The notes: a model not told the origin generated them from the letters alone. A DNA stretch of 64,000 nucleotides from Mycobacterium sp. Aquia_216 (GCF_026723865.1 NZ_CP113529.1:620001-684000), one strand, 5' to 3'. Counted from the first letter of the stretch, positions 8,159-17,564 are shown. Numbers and translations: made by a program.

Positions 8159-10014
8159 CGAGGTACCAAGACAGCTGCGGACCCACGCAGACGCCCGACG
8201 ACTTCGACATCGACGCGCTGCGGGAGAAGTATCGGCAGGAGCGCGAAAAGCGGTTGCGAAAAGAAGGCTCCAGACAGTACATCGAACTAGAAGACGACTT
8301 CGCCGGCTACTACGAAACCGATCCCTATACGCCGGTGACACCCCGCGCCCCGATCGTGGAGGACCTCGACGTCGCGGTTCTCGGTGGTGGTTTTGCGGGC
8401 CTGCTGTCGGGGGCCTACCTGAAGAAGGCGGGCGTCGAGGATGTGCGGATCATCGAGCTCGGCGGCGACTTCGGCGGCGTGTGGTACTGGAATCGCTATC
8501 CCGGCATCCAATGCGACAACGAATCCTACTGCTACATACCGCTTCTCGAAGAGCTCGATTTCATGCCTTCGAAGAAGTTCGCCGACGGCGCCGAGATTTA
8601 CCAGCACTGCCGCAACATCGGCAAACACTTCGGCCTCTACGATTCGGCGGTCTTCTCTACACACGTGCACGACTTGCGCTGGGAGGAGCAGATCAAACGC
8701 TGGCGGATCACCACCAATCGCGACGACGACATTCGCGCCCGGTTCGTGGTGCTGGCGTCGGGCCCCTTTCACCGGCCGAAGCTGCCCGGTATCCCCGACC
8801 TCAAAGCGTTCGGTGGACACAGCTTTCATTCGTCGCGATGGGACTACGACTACACCGGCGGCGACGCTGCCGGAGGACTGGACAAGCTCGCCGACAAGCG
8901 CGTCGGGGTGGTCGGTACCGGCGCCACCGGCATCCAGATCGTGCCCTTCCTGGCACGTTTCGCCAAGCATCTGTACGTGTTCCAGCGCACCCCGTCCACC
9001 GTGGACGAGCGCAACAACACCCCGACCGATCCGGAGTGGGTCAAAACGCTGCAGCCGGGCTGGCAGCGTGAGCGGCAGCGCAACTTTCACGCGTGGACGT
9101 TCGAAGGCATGGCCCTGGGCCAGCCGGATCTGGTGTGCGACTTCTGGACCGAGCTCGGGCGCAACACCGCGGCCCGGGTGCTCGCCCTGGACGATCCCGC
9201 ATCCATCACACCCGAGCAGTTCGCGGCGATCCGGGAAGAAGAGGATTACAAGATCATGGAGCGGCTGCGGCGCCGTATCGACACCCTGATCGAGGACGGG
9301 GCGACCGCCGAAACGCTCAAGCCCTATTACCGATTCCTTTGCAAGCGGCCGTGTTCCAACGACGATTATCTGGCCAGCTTCAATAGGCCGAACGTGACGC
9401 TGGTCGACGTGTCGTCGAGCAAGGGCGTCGAACGGGCCACCGAGAAGGGCCTGGTCGCCAACGGCATCGAGTACCAGCTGGACTGCCTCATCTATGCCAG
9501 CGGGTTCGAGATCACCACCGAGATCAGCCGGCGCTACTCGATCGAAACGATCGAGGGACGCGACGGACTGTCGCTGTTCGACCACTGGCGCGACGGCTAC
9601 AAGACGTTGCACGGCATGAGCAGCCGCGGGTTCCCGAACCAGTTCTACACCGGCTTCACCCAGGTTGGCATCTCCGCCAACATCGCCGCCAACTACGAGC
9701 TGCAGGGCGAGCACATCGCCTACATCATCGCCGAGGCGCTGGCCCGCGGCGCGACCACCGTGGAGCCCAGCGACAACGCTCAGCACGAGTGGTGTGCCAC
9801 GATCCGGGAAACCGCCATCGACAACTCGGCGTTCGACGCGCAGTGCACGCCAGGGTATTACAACAACGAAGGCGGCGGTGGCGGAGCCGCGGAAGGGGAG
9901 GGCATCCGGTCACATCTGGGTGAACCATATGGACCGGGCTTCTACGCTTTCGAGGACTTGTTACGCGTCTGGCGCGACAAAGGGGACCTGGATGGTCTGG
10001 TTTTGGACGCATGA
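8155..10014 (+). CDS. Flavin-dependent Baeyer-Villiger-type monooxygenase
   Basis: A 619-residue class B flavoprotein. The FAD Rossmann motif GGGFAG is at 77-82, the NADPH motif GTGATG at 254-259. Between them the Baeyer-Villiger fingerprint FxGxxxHxxxWD is complete (Phe219, Gly221, His225, Trp229, Asp230). The long N-terminal extension of about 70 residues before the FAD site is typical of cyclododecanone/steroid-type BVMOs as opposed to the shorter cyclohexanone type. It overlaps the Rieske gene by 4 bases (ATGA). The family inserts oxygen next to a ketone to give an ester or lactone with NADPH and O2. Substrate not predictable. Confidence 0.92.
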   Translation: MTRYQDSCGPTQTPDDFDIDALREKYRQEREKRLRKEGSRQYIELEDDFAGYYETDPYTPVTPRAPIVEDLDVAVLGGGFAGLLSGAYLKKAGVEDVRIIELGGDFGGVWYWNRYPGIQCDNESYCYIPLLEELDFMPSKKFADGAEIYQHCRNIGKHFGLYDSAVFSTHVHDLRWEEQIKRWRITTNRDDDIRARFVVLASGPFHRPKLPGIPDLKAFGGHSFHSSRWDYDYTGGDAAGGLDKLADKRVGVVGTGATGIQIVPFLARFAKHLYVFQRTPSTVDERNNTPTDPEWVKTLQPGWQRERQRNFHAWTFEGMALGQPDLVCDFWTELGRNTAARVLALDDPASITPEQFAAIREEEDYKIMERLRRRIDTLIEDGATAETLKPYYRFLCKRPCSNDDYLASFNRPNVTLVDVSSSKGVERATEKGLVANGIEYQLDCLIYASGFEITTEISRRYSIETIEGRDGLSLFDHWRDGYKTLHGMSSRGFPNQFYTGFTQVGISANIAANYELQGEHIAYIIAEALARGATTVEPSDNAQHEWCATIRETAIDNSAFDAQCTPGYYNNEGGGGGAAEGEGIRSHLGEPYGPGFYAFEDLLRVWRDKGDLDGLVLDA

Positions 10015-10949
10015 CGGTCGCAAAGAGGTTTGACGACCGGGTTGCCGTCGTGACCGGCGCGGGCCGCGGGTTGGGTTGCGCGTACGCGCGACTGCTCGCC
10101 GAGCGCGGCGCGAAGGTCGTCGTCAACGACCACGGTGGCACCTTGGCCGGTGACGGGGCCGACGCGGGCCCGGCGGAGCAGGTCGTCGACGCGATCACGG
10201 CGGCCGGCGGGGAGGCCGTCGCCGCTACCGCGTCGGTCGCGACCCGAGACGGTGCCGGCGCGATCATCCAGACGGCACTCGACCGGTACGGCCGCATCGA
10301 CATTCTGATTCACAACGCCGGCAACGTGCGCCGCGGCTCCCTCAAGGAGATGAGCTACGAAGACTTCGACGCCGTGCTCGACGTGCACTTGCGCGGCGCG
10401 TTCAACGTTGTGCGACAAGCATTTCCGGTGATGTGTGAGGCGGCCTACGGGCGTATCGTGCTCACGTCGTCGATCGGCGGCTTGTATGGGAACCACAATG
10501 TGGCCAATTACGCGGCCGCCAAGGCCGGCGTGATCGGGCTGTCCCATGTCGCGGCGCTCGAAGGCGCCGCGGACGGCGTGACCTGCAACGTGATCGTGCC
10601 GGCCGCGGTGACCAGGATGGCTTCCGGCATCGACACGGCGGCCTATCCGCCGATGGGCCCGGATCTCGTTGCGCCCGTCGTGGGCTGGCTGGCACACGAA
10701 TCCTGTTCGGTGAGTGGGGAGTTGTTCATCGCGCTGGCGGGCCGGGTGGCCCGGGCGGTCACCGCCGAAAGCCCGGGGGTGTGCCGGCCGTCGTGGACGG
10801 TCGAGGACGTCGGCACTCATCTCGATGCAATCCGAAACATCGAGGCACCGTTGATCTTTCCAGTCCTGCCCGACGGGCATGACCAGCACATCCGTTACAG
10901 CTTCGGGCTGGCCCAGCGCTCAAACGATCGGGACGCACTCCATGGCTAG
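10011..10949 (+). CDS. SDR-family oxidoreductase, MFE-2-like 3-hydroxyacyl-CoA dehydrogenase type
   Basis: A 312-residue SDR. TGAGRGLG (16-23), VVVNDHGG, HNAGN and the YAAAK catalytic motif are all present. The VNDHGG segment and the C-terminal extension of about 60 residues after the fold resemble the dehydrogenase unit of peroxisomal-type multifunctional enzyme 2, which oxidises 3-hydroxyacyl-CoA. The ATG lies in an ATGA overlap with the BVMO stop, and the 3' end overlaps the CoA-transferase start (ATGGCTAG), so the gene is firmly inside the operon. Confidence 0.87.
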   Translation: MTVAKRFDDRVAVVTGAGRGLGCAYARLLAERGAKVVVNDHGGTLAGDGADAGPAEQVVDAITAAGGEAVAATASVATRDGAGAIIQTALDRYGRIDILIHNAGNVRRGSLKEMSYEDFDAVLDVHLRGAFNVVRQAFPVMCEAAYGRIVLTSSIGGLYGNHNVANYAAAKAGVIGLSHVAALEGAADGVTCNVIVPAAVTRMASGIDTAAYPPMGPDLVAPVVGWLAHESCSVSGELFIALAGRVARAVTAESPGVCRPSWTVEDVGTHLDAIRNIEAPLIFPVLPDGHDQHIRYSFGLAQRSNDRDALHG

Positions 10950-12096
10950 AGGCACGGGCCCGATGGCCGGAGTGCGGGTGATCGACCTCACCGCGATGGT
11001 GATGGGGCCCTATTGCACGCAGATCATGGCCGACATGGGCGCGGACGTCATCAAAGTCGAACCGCCCCAAGGTGATAACACCCGGTATATCTCGGTCGGC
11101 CCGGCACCGGGAATGAGCGGGGTCTTCGTCAACGTCAACCGGGGCAAGCGCAGCATCGTGCTGGACCTGCAGACCGACGCCGGTGCGCGCGCGCTGCGCG
11201 GGCTGGCGGAGACCGCGGACGTCTTCATCCACTCGATGCGGGCCAAAGCGATCGCCAAGCTCGGCTTCGGCTACGACGACGTCGCCGCGATCAATCCCGC
11301 GGTGATCTACACCAACTGCTACGGATACGGCCACCGCGGGCCCGATCACGACCGCCCCGCCTACGACGACACGATCCAGGCCGAGTGCGGCCTGCCGGCG
11401 GTGCAGCAGCAGTTGACGGGCGAGGCCGATTACGTCGGCACCATCATGGCCGACAAGATTGCCGGCCTGACCGCGCTGTACGCGACGACGATGGCGCTGT
11501 TCCATCGCGAGCGCACCGGAGAGGGCCAGGAAGTCGAGGTCGCCATGTTCGAAACCATGGCCTCGTTCATGCTCGTCGAGCACGCCAATGGAGCGATGTT
11601 CGACCCGCCCCTGGGCCCCGCGGTGTACCCCCGCACCGTGGCACCCAACCGCCGCCCGTATCGCACCAGCGACGGCTACATCGCCGCGTTGATCTACAAC
11701 GACAAGCACTGGAACGCTTTCATGAAAGCCGTCCAGCCACCATGGGCCAACGAAATGTATTCGACGTTGGAACAGCGCGCCCGCGAGATCGACACCGTCT
11801 ACGGGTTGGTGGCCGAGACGATGAAAGAACGATCCACCGCGGAGTGGCTGACACTCCTGCGTCGACTCGAGATACCGGCCGCGCCGCTGAACACCCCCGG
11901 CGCGCTCTTCGACGATCCGCATCTCAACGCCGTCGGCATGTTCGAGACGGTGGACACCCCACACGGACCGGTGCGCTTCCCCGGCGTACCGACCTGGTTC
12001 TCGCAGACGCCGGGTCGCGTTGCGGGGCCGGCGCCAGAGCTCGGCGCCCACACCGCGGAGATACTCGACAAGCTGGGAAGGCAGGACGAATCGTGA
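10942..12096 (+). CDS. CaiB/BaiF (class III) CoA-transferase
   Basis: A 384-residue protein of normal length for the family. The N-terminal GVRVIDLTAMVMGPYCTQ and GADVIKVEPP motifs and the RPAYDDTIQAECGL segment, with Asp142 at the position of the catalytic Asp of formyl-CoA transferase, support class III. The ATG at 10942 overlaps the previous stop. Such enzymes move CoA between carboxylic acids (formyl-CoA/oxalate, carnitine, succinyl-CoA donors). Its neighbour is a TPP enzyme followed by an aldehyde dehydrogenase, which recalls formyl-CoA-producing lyase systems. That link is inference. Confidence 0.9.
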   Translation: MARGTGPMAGVRVIDLTAMVMGPYCTQIMADMGADVIKVEPPQGDNTRYISVGPAPGMSGVFVNVNRGKRSIVLDLQTDAGARALRGLAETADVFIHSMRAKAIAKLGFGYDDVAAINPAVIYTNCYGYGHRGPDHDRPAYDDTIQAECGLPAVQQQLTGEADYVGTIMADKIAGLTALYATTMALFHRERTGEGQEVEVAMFETMASFMLVEHANGAMFDPPLGPAVYPRTVAPNRRPYRTSDGYIAALIYNDKHWNAFMKAVQPPWANEMYSTLEQRAREIDTVYGLVAETMKERSTAEWLTLLRRLEIPAAPLNTPGALFDDPHLNAVGMFETVDTPHGPVRFPGVPTWFSQTPGRVAGPAPELGAHTAEILDKLGRQDES

Positions 12097-12161
12097 ATAA
12101 CGCCAATGACATTGGGGCATACGTGCCGCTCACAGGTAGCGATCACTAAGGAGTCTCCACC

Positions 12162-13874
12162 ATGGGCGTGCCCGTCTACAAGCGCATTCTCGACCTGTTC
12201 GAAGCCGAAGGTGTCAACACGCTGTTCGGCATTCCGGATCCGAACTTCGTGCATATGTTCACCGAAGCCGACGCGCGCGGCTGGTCGGTGGTGGCGCCGC
12301 ATCATGAGCTGAGTGCGGGATTCATGGCCGAGGCGGCGTCGCGGATGACGGGTAAACCGGGCCTGTGCATCGGCACGCTCGGCCCGGGTGTGGCCAACAT
12401 CGCCGGGGCGATGATGTGCGCCCTGGTGGAGAACTCGCCGGTGATCTTCCTCGGCGGTCAGCGAGCCCGCGTCACCGAGCGCCGGGTGCGTCGCGGCCGC
12501 ATCCAATTCGTACAGCAGGAAGGGCTTTTCGCGCCTTCAGTCAAGTACAGCAGCTCGATAGAATACGCCGACCAGACCGACGAGATCATTCGCGAGGCGA
12601 TCCGCCGTGCCATGTCGGGCACTCCCGGCCCGTCCTACGTCGAGTTCCCGTCGCACGTCATCCTCGAGGCGCTCGATGTGCCGGATCCGCTGCCGCCCAA
12701 CCGGTACCGGCTCGTCAACCAGACCGCGGGTGAGCGTGAGGTGACAGAAGCGGTGAAGTTGATTCGGGCGGCGCGAAGCCCGATCCTGTTGGTCGGCCAC
12801 GGCGTGCACACCTCCCGTACCCAGCAAGAGGTCAAGGAGCTGGCCGAGCTGATGGCCTGCCCGGTGATCCAGACCTCGGGCGGCACCTCGTTCATCCCGG
12901 GGCTGCAGGAGCGGACGTTCCCTTACTTGTTCTCCCCGGCCGCCAACGAGGCAGTCGAAGACTCCGACTTGTGCGTCGCACTGGGTACCGAACTCGGTGA
13001 ACCGATGCACTACGGCCGGACCCAGCATTGGGCCGACAACGATGCCAACCGCAAATGGGTGTACGTGGAGCAGGACCCGACCGCCATCGGCGTCAACCGC
13101 CCCGTAGACGTGGCGCTGGTGGGCGATCTGCGCGGCGTCGTGCCGCAGCTGGTCGAGGCGCTCAAGGGCTCTCCGCGCAAACCCGCACCCGCACTGGATG
13201 TCCTGATCGAAAAGAATGCGAAAGAGCTTGCGGACGTGGCGGAATCGGCACCGTCCGGACGCTCTCCGATCCACCCGGCGCGCTACGTCGTCGAGGCCAC
13301 CAAGGCATTCAACGAACTCGAGGACGGCATCATGGTGCGCGACGGCGGCGCGACCGTGATCTTCGGTTGGACCTACTCGCAGACCAAGCCGCGCGACGTC
13401 ATCTGGAACCAGAACTTCGGTCACCTCGGCACGGGTCTGCCGTATGCCGTTGGCGCCTCGGTCGCCGAGGGCGGTAGGCGCCCGGTGATGCTCCTGACCA
13501 GTGACTCGGCGTTCCTCTTCCACATAGCCGAGTTGGAAACCGCTGCGCGGCAGAACCTGCCACTGGTGTGCGTTGTGGGGGTCGACCACCAGTGGGGGCT
13601 GGAAGTCGGCGTGTACAAACGCACGTTCGACCAGCCGTCGCCGCAGCCCGGCGTGCACTGGAGCAAAGACGTCCGGATGGACAAGGTCGGCGAGGGTTTC
13701 GGTTGCCACGGCGAGTACGTCGAGAAGGAAGAGGAGATCGGCCCGGCGATCGCTCGTGCCTATGCCAGCGGCAAAGTCGGCGTAGTGCACGTGTGCATCG
13801 ACCCGAAGGCCAATTCCGAGGAGATGCCGAAGTACGACCGATTCCGTACCTGGTACGCCGAAGGAACCCAGTAA
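12162..13874 (+). CDS. Thiamine pyrophosphate-dependent enzyme (acetolactate synthase/2-hydroxyacyl-CoA lyase superfamily)
   Basis: A 570-residue TPP enzyme of the normal three-domain length: N-terminal PYR domain with the cofactor-activating Glu49 in HHELSAGF, a central domain, and a C-terminal PP domain with GWTYSQTKPRD, then TSDSAF...VDHQWG in place of the usual GDG...N metal motif. AAGGAG precedes the ATG. Members decarboxylate 2-oxo acids, cleave 2-hydroxyacyl-CoA or hydrolyse cyclic diketones. Between a class III CoA-transferase and an aldehyde dehydrogenase, a carbon-carbon lyase releasing an aldehyde is the most coherent role. Exact chemistry open. Confidence 0.85.
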   Translation: MGVPVYKRILDLFEAEGVNTLFGIPDPNFVHMFTEADARGWSVVAPHHELSAGFMAEAASRMTGKPGLCIGTLGPGVANIAGAMMCALVENSPVIFLGGQRARVTERRVRRGRIQFVQQEGLFAPSVKYSSSIEYADQTDEIIREAIRRAMSGTPGPSYVEFPSHVILEALDVPDPLPPNRYRLVNQTAGEREVTEAVKLIRAARSPILLVGHGVHTSRTQQEVKELAELMACPVIQTSGGTSFIPGLQERTFPYLFSPAANEAVEDSDLCVALGTELGEPMHYGRTQHWADNDANRKWVYVEQDPTAIGVNRPVDVALVGDLRGVVPQLVEALKGSPRKPAPALDVLIEKNAKELADVAESAPSGRSPIHPARYVVEATKAFNELEDGIMVRDGGATVIFGWTYSQTKPRDVIWNQNFGHLGTGLPYAVGASVAEGGRRPVMLLTSDSAFLFHIAELETAARQNLPLVCVVGVDHQWGLEVGVYKRTFDQPSPQPGVHWSKDVRMDKVGEGFGCHGEYVEKEEEIGPAIARAYASGKVGVVHVCIDPKANSEEMPKYDRFRTWYAEGTQ

Positions 13875-13902
13875 GGCCACCCCGTAGGAAGGGATCGATC
13901 CG

Positions 13903-15333
13903 ATGCGCGAATACCTGAAGTTCTACATCGACGGACAGTGGGTCGACCCGTTGCGACCGAACGCCTTTGAGGTGGAAAACCCGGCAACCGAGCAGGTTTC
14001 CGGGAAGATCTCGCTGGGATCCGCGGCCGATGTCGACGTGGCGGTCAAGGCTGCCCGGCGAGCTTTCGCCGGCTGGTCGCAAAGCACCCGCGAACAGCGC
14101 CTGGACCTGTTGCAGGCCATCCTCGCCGAATACCAGAAGCGCGCTGGCGACCTCGCCGACGCGGTCACCGAGGAAATCGGGGCGCCGCCCTCGCTGGCCG
14201 CGGGGCCGCAGGTGTTCCTCGGGATCGGCCACCTGACCACGGCTATCGACGCGCTGAAGAATTTTCCGTTCGAGGAGCAAAAGGGCGCGAGCTTGATCGC
14301 CAGGGAGCCCATTGGGGTCTGCGGGTTGATCACGCCCTGGAACTGGCCGATCAACCAGGTCGCGGTCAAGGTCTACCCGGCGCTGGCGACCGGCTGCACC
14401 GTCATCCTGAAACCTTCTGAGGTGGCACCGTATTCGCCCCACATCTTCGCCGAAATCCTGGATGCCGCAGGCGTGCCGGCGGGGGTGTTCAACCTGGTCA
14501 ACGGCGACGGCGCGGGCGTGGGCGTGGCCCTGGCCAGCCACCCCGGCATCGACATGGTGTCGTTCACCGGATCCACCCGCGCCGGCATCGAGGTCGCCAA
14601 GCTTGCTGCCCCGACCGTGAAACGAGTGACCCAAGAGCTGGGTGGCAAGAGTCCCAACATCGTGCTCGACGACAGCGGCTTCGCCCAGGGCGTCAGCGCC
14701 GGCGTGGCCAACATGATGCCGAACTCAGGCCAGAGCTGTAACGCGCCGACGCGCATGCTGGTCCCGAATTCCCGTATGGCCGAGGCAATCTCCGTCGCGC
14801 GGGAGGCAGCCGAGAAGGTCACGGTGGGTCATCCTGACGCAGGGACGACTATCGGGCCGGTGGCGTCGAAGACGCAGTTCGACAAGGTCCAGCGGCTGAT
14901 CCGGCAGGGCGTCGACGAGGGCGCGACCCTGGTTACCGGAGGCCCGGGCCGGCCGGCGGGCCTGGACAAGGGCTACTACGTCAAGCCCACCGTTTTCGCG
15001 AACGTCACCAACGACATGACGATCGCGCGTGAGGAGATCTTCGGGCCGGTTTTGTGCATCCTCGGCTACGACGACATCGACCATGCCGTCGAAATCGCCA
15101 ACGACACCGAATACGGCCTGGCCGGGTTCGTTTCGGGAGCCGACCTCGAAAAGGCCCGCGAGGTTGCCCGCAAGATCCGGGCCGGCTGGGTGACGATCAA
15201 CCATGCCTTCGACATGAACGCGCCCTTCGGCGGCTACAAGCGCAGTGGCAACGGCCGAGAGTGGAGTGAGTTCGGCTTCCACGAGTATCTGGAGGTCAAG
15301 AGCACGTTGGGCTACGCACCCGACAAGGCTTGA
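13903..15333 (+). CDS. NAD(P)-dependent aldehyde dehydrogenase
   Basis: A 476-residue ALDH of standard length. TPWNWP (144-149), FTGSTRAG, the general base Glu245 in QELGGKSPN and the nucleophile Cys279 in NSGQSCNAPTR are all present, as is the EEIFGPVL motif. It lies 28 bases after the TPP gene with a GGAAGG site, and is the last gene of the rightward operon. It would oxidise an aldehyde from the TPP lyase step, or from an omega-hydroxy acid after lactone opening, to the acid for CoA activation. Confidence 0.93.
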   Translation: MREYLKFYIDGQWVDPLRPNAFEVENPATEQVSGKISLGSAADVDVAVKAARRAFAGWSQSTREQRLDLLQAILAEYQKRAGDLADAVTEEIGAPPSLAAGPQVFLGIGHLTTAIDALKNFPFEEQKGASLIAREPIGVCGLITPWNWPINQVAVKVYPALATGCTVILKPSEVAPYSPHIFAEILDAAGVPAGVFNLVNGDGAGVGVALASHPGIDMVSFTGSTRAGIEVAKLAAPTVKRVTQELGGKSPNIVLDDSGFAQGVSAGVANMMPNSGQSCNAPTRMLVPNSRMAEAISVAREAAEKVTVGHPDAGTTIGPVASKTQFDKVQRLIRQGVDEGATLVTGGPGRPAGLDKGYYVKPTVFANVTNDMTIAREEIFGPVLCILGYDDIDHAVEIANDTEYGLAGFVSGADLEKAREVARKIRAGWVTINHAFDMNAPFGGYKRSGNGREWSEFGFHEYLEVKSTLGYAPDKA

Positions 15334-15560
15334 CACTTTGGGTCGAAATAGGAAGGCATTACCCGCCGAAAGCCATCGCGTGTCTTCGCGGGATCGGACG
15401 GGGCCGCCTCTAAGCTTGCTGAGGTCAAGAGGAGGGGCGACGAAGTATCGGCAGCAACTACGGCGCCGGGCGGCTGGGTGGTCAGAGCGCGCTCAAGGCG
15501 AGGTCTGAGCCGGGCGGGACGGATCCCGCGCCGGCTCCTTCTGATGGGCGGCGCCGATGG
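15334..15560. other. Intergenic region with an open in-frame extension of the downstream gene
   Basis: This 227-bp gap follows the aldehyde dehydrogenase. From 15423 onward it stays open in the acyltransferase frame (reading SIGSNYGAGRLGGQSALK and on) but offers no ATG, GTG or TTG before the GTG at 15561. A GAGGAGGGG stretch lies at about 15430. No RNA, repeat or clear promoter is evident. Confidence 0.4.
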
Positions 15561-17564
15561 GTGGCACCGGTGCGCCGGTTCGGCCGGCTGGCGATTTGGG
15601 ATCAGCCCGAGCGGCGTAGCGGCATTCCCGCACTGGACGGACTTCGCGCGGTAGCCGTTGCCTTGGTACTCGCCGACCACGGCGGCATTCCGGGCATGAG
15701 CGGTGGGTTCCTCGGCGTCGACGTCTTCTTCGTGCTCAGCGGATTCCTGATCACCTCGCTCTTGCTCGACGAGCTCGGGCGCACCGGACGGATCGACCTG
15801 ACCGGTTTCTGGATTCGCCGCGCCCGCCGGCTATTGCCGGCGTTGGTGCTGATGGTTCTCGCTGTCGGCGCGGCCCGCGAACTTCTCCCGGCCCGAGCGC
15901 TCACCGGGTTACGCGACGACGCGATCGCGGCGTTCCTGTGGGTGGCGAACTGGCGCTTCGTCGCGCAAAAGGCCGACTACTTCACGCAGGGCGCGTCGTC
16001 GCCGCTGCAGCATGCCTGGTCGCTCGGCGTCGAGGAGCAGTACTACTTCGTCTGGCCGGTTCTGCTGATCGTGGTGACCCTGCTGCTGGCGGCGCGGGCC
16101 AAGCGCTACTTTATGAAGGCCACCGTCGGCGGGGTGCGGTTCGCCACCTTCGTGATTGCCACGCTCGGGGCGCTGGCTTCCGCGGCGGCCGCCATCGTCT
16201 TCGTCTCCGACACCACGCGCGACCGGATCTACTTCGGCACCGATACCCGCGCCCAGGCGTTGCTGGTCGGCTCGGCGGCAGCGGCTCTGCTGGTGCGGGA
16301 TTGGCCGTCGCTGAACCGTGGCTGGTGCATGATCCGGAGCCGGTGGGGGCGACGGGTTGCCCGCGTGCTGCCGGTGGTCGGCGTGGCCGGCCTGGCAGCG
16401 GCGGCTCACTATGCGACCGGCAATGTCGGCGATTTCCGGCACGGCTTGCTGATCGGGGTAGCCATTGCCGCCGTCTTGGTGGTCGCCCCGGTGGCGCTGG
16501 AGCAACGCGGGTTGATCGCCCGCATTCTGGCCGCGCCGCCGCTGGTGTGGCTGGGGACCATTTCCTACGGTGTCTATCTGTGGCATTGGCCAATTTTTAT
16601 GGCGCTCAACGGAGAACGCACCGGGTGGACCGGATTCCCGCTGTTCGCTGCACGCTGCGGGCTGACGGTGGTAGTGGCCGGCGCATCGTGGTGGCTGATC
16701 GAACAGCCCATCCGCCGCTGGCGGCCCGCGCGGGTCGCGTTGCTGCCGCTGGCCGCGGCGACCGTAGCCACCGCGGCCGCGATCACGTTGCTGGTGGTTC
16801 CGGTGGGCCCGGGGTTGCGTGAGCCCGGCTTGCCGCCCAATGTTGCGGCGGTCGCCGCGGTGTCCCCGGCGCAACCGGGTGGGAGCCGCCCCGTCGGGCC
16901 GCGAAACCCCAACCGGCCGTTCACCGTTTCGGTGTTCGGCGATTCGATCGGGTGGACCTGGATGCATTATCTTCCGCCGACGCCCGGATACGCCTTCCTC
17001 GACCACACCGTCATCGGCTGCAGCCTGGTCCGCGGCACACCGTACCGCTACCTCGGCCAAACCCTGGATCAGCGGGCCGAATGCGACACGTGGCCGGGCA
17101 GATGGGCAACGCAGATCGCGCAAGACCAACCGGATGTCGCGCTGCTGATCATCGGCCGCTGGGAGACGGTGGACCGGGTCAACGAAGGACAGTGGACGCA
17201 TATCGGTGATCCGACGTTCGACGCGTATCTCAACGCCGAACTGGAGCGTGCCTTGAACATCGTGAGCGCCAGCGGGGTTCGAGTGGTCGTCGCCACCGTG
17301 CCCTACAGCCGGGGCGGTGAAAAGCCGGATGGCCGTTTATATCCGGAGGACCAGCCGGATCGGGTCAACCAATGGAACGCCATGCTGCGCAAAAACGTTG
17401 CCCAGCATCCGAATGTGCAGATCCTGGATCTGAACAAAAAGCTTTGCCCCGACGGTGTGTACACCGTCAAGGTCGACGGCATCAAGGTGCGCAGTGACGG
17501 CGTCCACCTCACCCCGGAAGGGGTCAAGTGGCTGACGCCGTGGCTCGAAGAGTCGCTGCGCTAA
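15561..17564 (+). CDS. Membrane acyltransferase 3 (OafA/YrhL type) with C-terminal SGNH domain
   Basis: A 667-residue protein. Residues 20-390 form the multi-span acyltransferase-3 domain (ALDGLRAVAVALVLADHG with the catalytic-type His, GVDVFFVLSGFLITSLL, RRARRLLPAL, SLGVEEQYYFVWP). After a short linker comes a periplasmic SGNH-hydrolase-like domain beginning FGDSIGWTW and ending SDGVHLTPEG, the catalytic Asp/His pair. Such proteins O-acylate cell-wall glycans or glycolipids. Position relative to ldtA suggests an Rv0111 counterpart. The GTG start has no good ribosome site, so the true start may differ. It meets the O-methyltransferase tail to tail with 4 bases between. Confidence 0.88.
   Translation: MAPVRRFGRLAIWDQPERRSGIPALDGLRAVAVALVLADHGGIPGMSGGFLGVDVFFVLSGFLITSLLLDELGRTGRIDLTGFWIRRARRLLPALVLMVLAVGAARELLPARALTGLRDDAIAAFLWVANWRFVAQKADYFTQGASSPLQHAWSLGVEEQYYFVWPVLLIVVTLLLAARAKRYFMKATVGGVRFATFVIATLGALASAAAAIVFVSDTTRDRIYFGTDTRAQALLVGSAAAALLVRDWPSLNRGWCMIRSRWGRRVARVLPVVGVAGLAAAAHYATGNVGDFRHGLLIGVAIAAVLVVAPVALEQRGLIARILAAPPLVWLGTISYGVYLWHWPIFMALNGERTGWTGFPLFAARCGLTVVVAGASWWLIEQPIRRWRPARVALLPLAAATVATAAAITLLVVPVGPGLREPGLPPNVAAVAAVSPAQPGGSRPVGPRNPNRPFTVSVFGDSIGWTWMHYLPPTPGYAFLDHTVIGCSLVRGTPYRYLGQTLDQRAECDTWPGRWATQIAQDQPDVALLIIGRWETVDRVNEGQWTHIGDPTFDAYLNAELERALNIVSASGVRVVVATVPYSRGGEKPDGRLYPEDQPDRVNQWNAMLRKNVAQHPNVQILDLNKKLCPDGVYTVKVDGIKVRSDGVHLTPEGVKWLTPWLEESLR

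Noticed and set aside
8287..9786. Long minus-strand open frame opposite the Baeyer-Villiger gene
   Set aside because: It mirrors codon bias of the real gene; the translation is low-complexity and matches no family, while the plus-strand frame has full FAD/NADPH/BVMO motifs.
12093..12149. 18-codon GTG frame overlapping the CoA-transferase stop (VNNANDIGAYVPLTGSDH)
   Set aside because: No clear ribosome site and no supporting context; probably chance, although it lies in an operon gap.
15909..17201. 430-codon minus-strand frame opposite the acyltransferase
   Set aside because: Arg/Gly/His-rich shadow without domain features.
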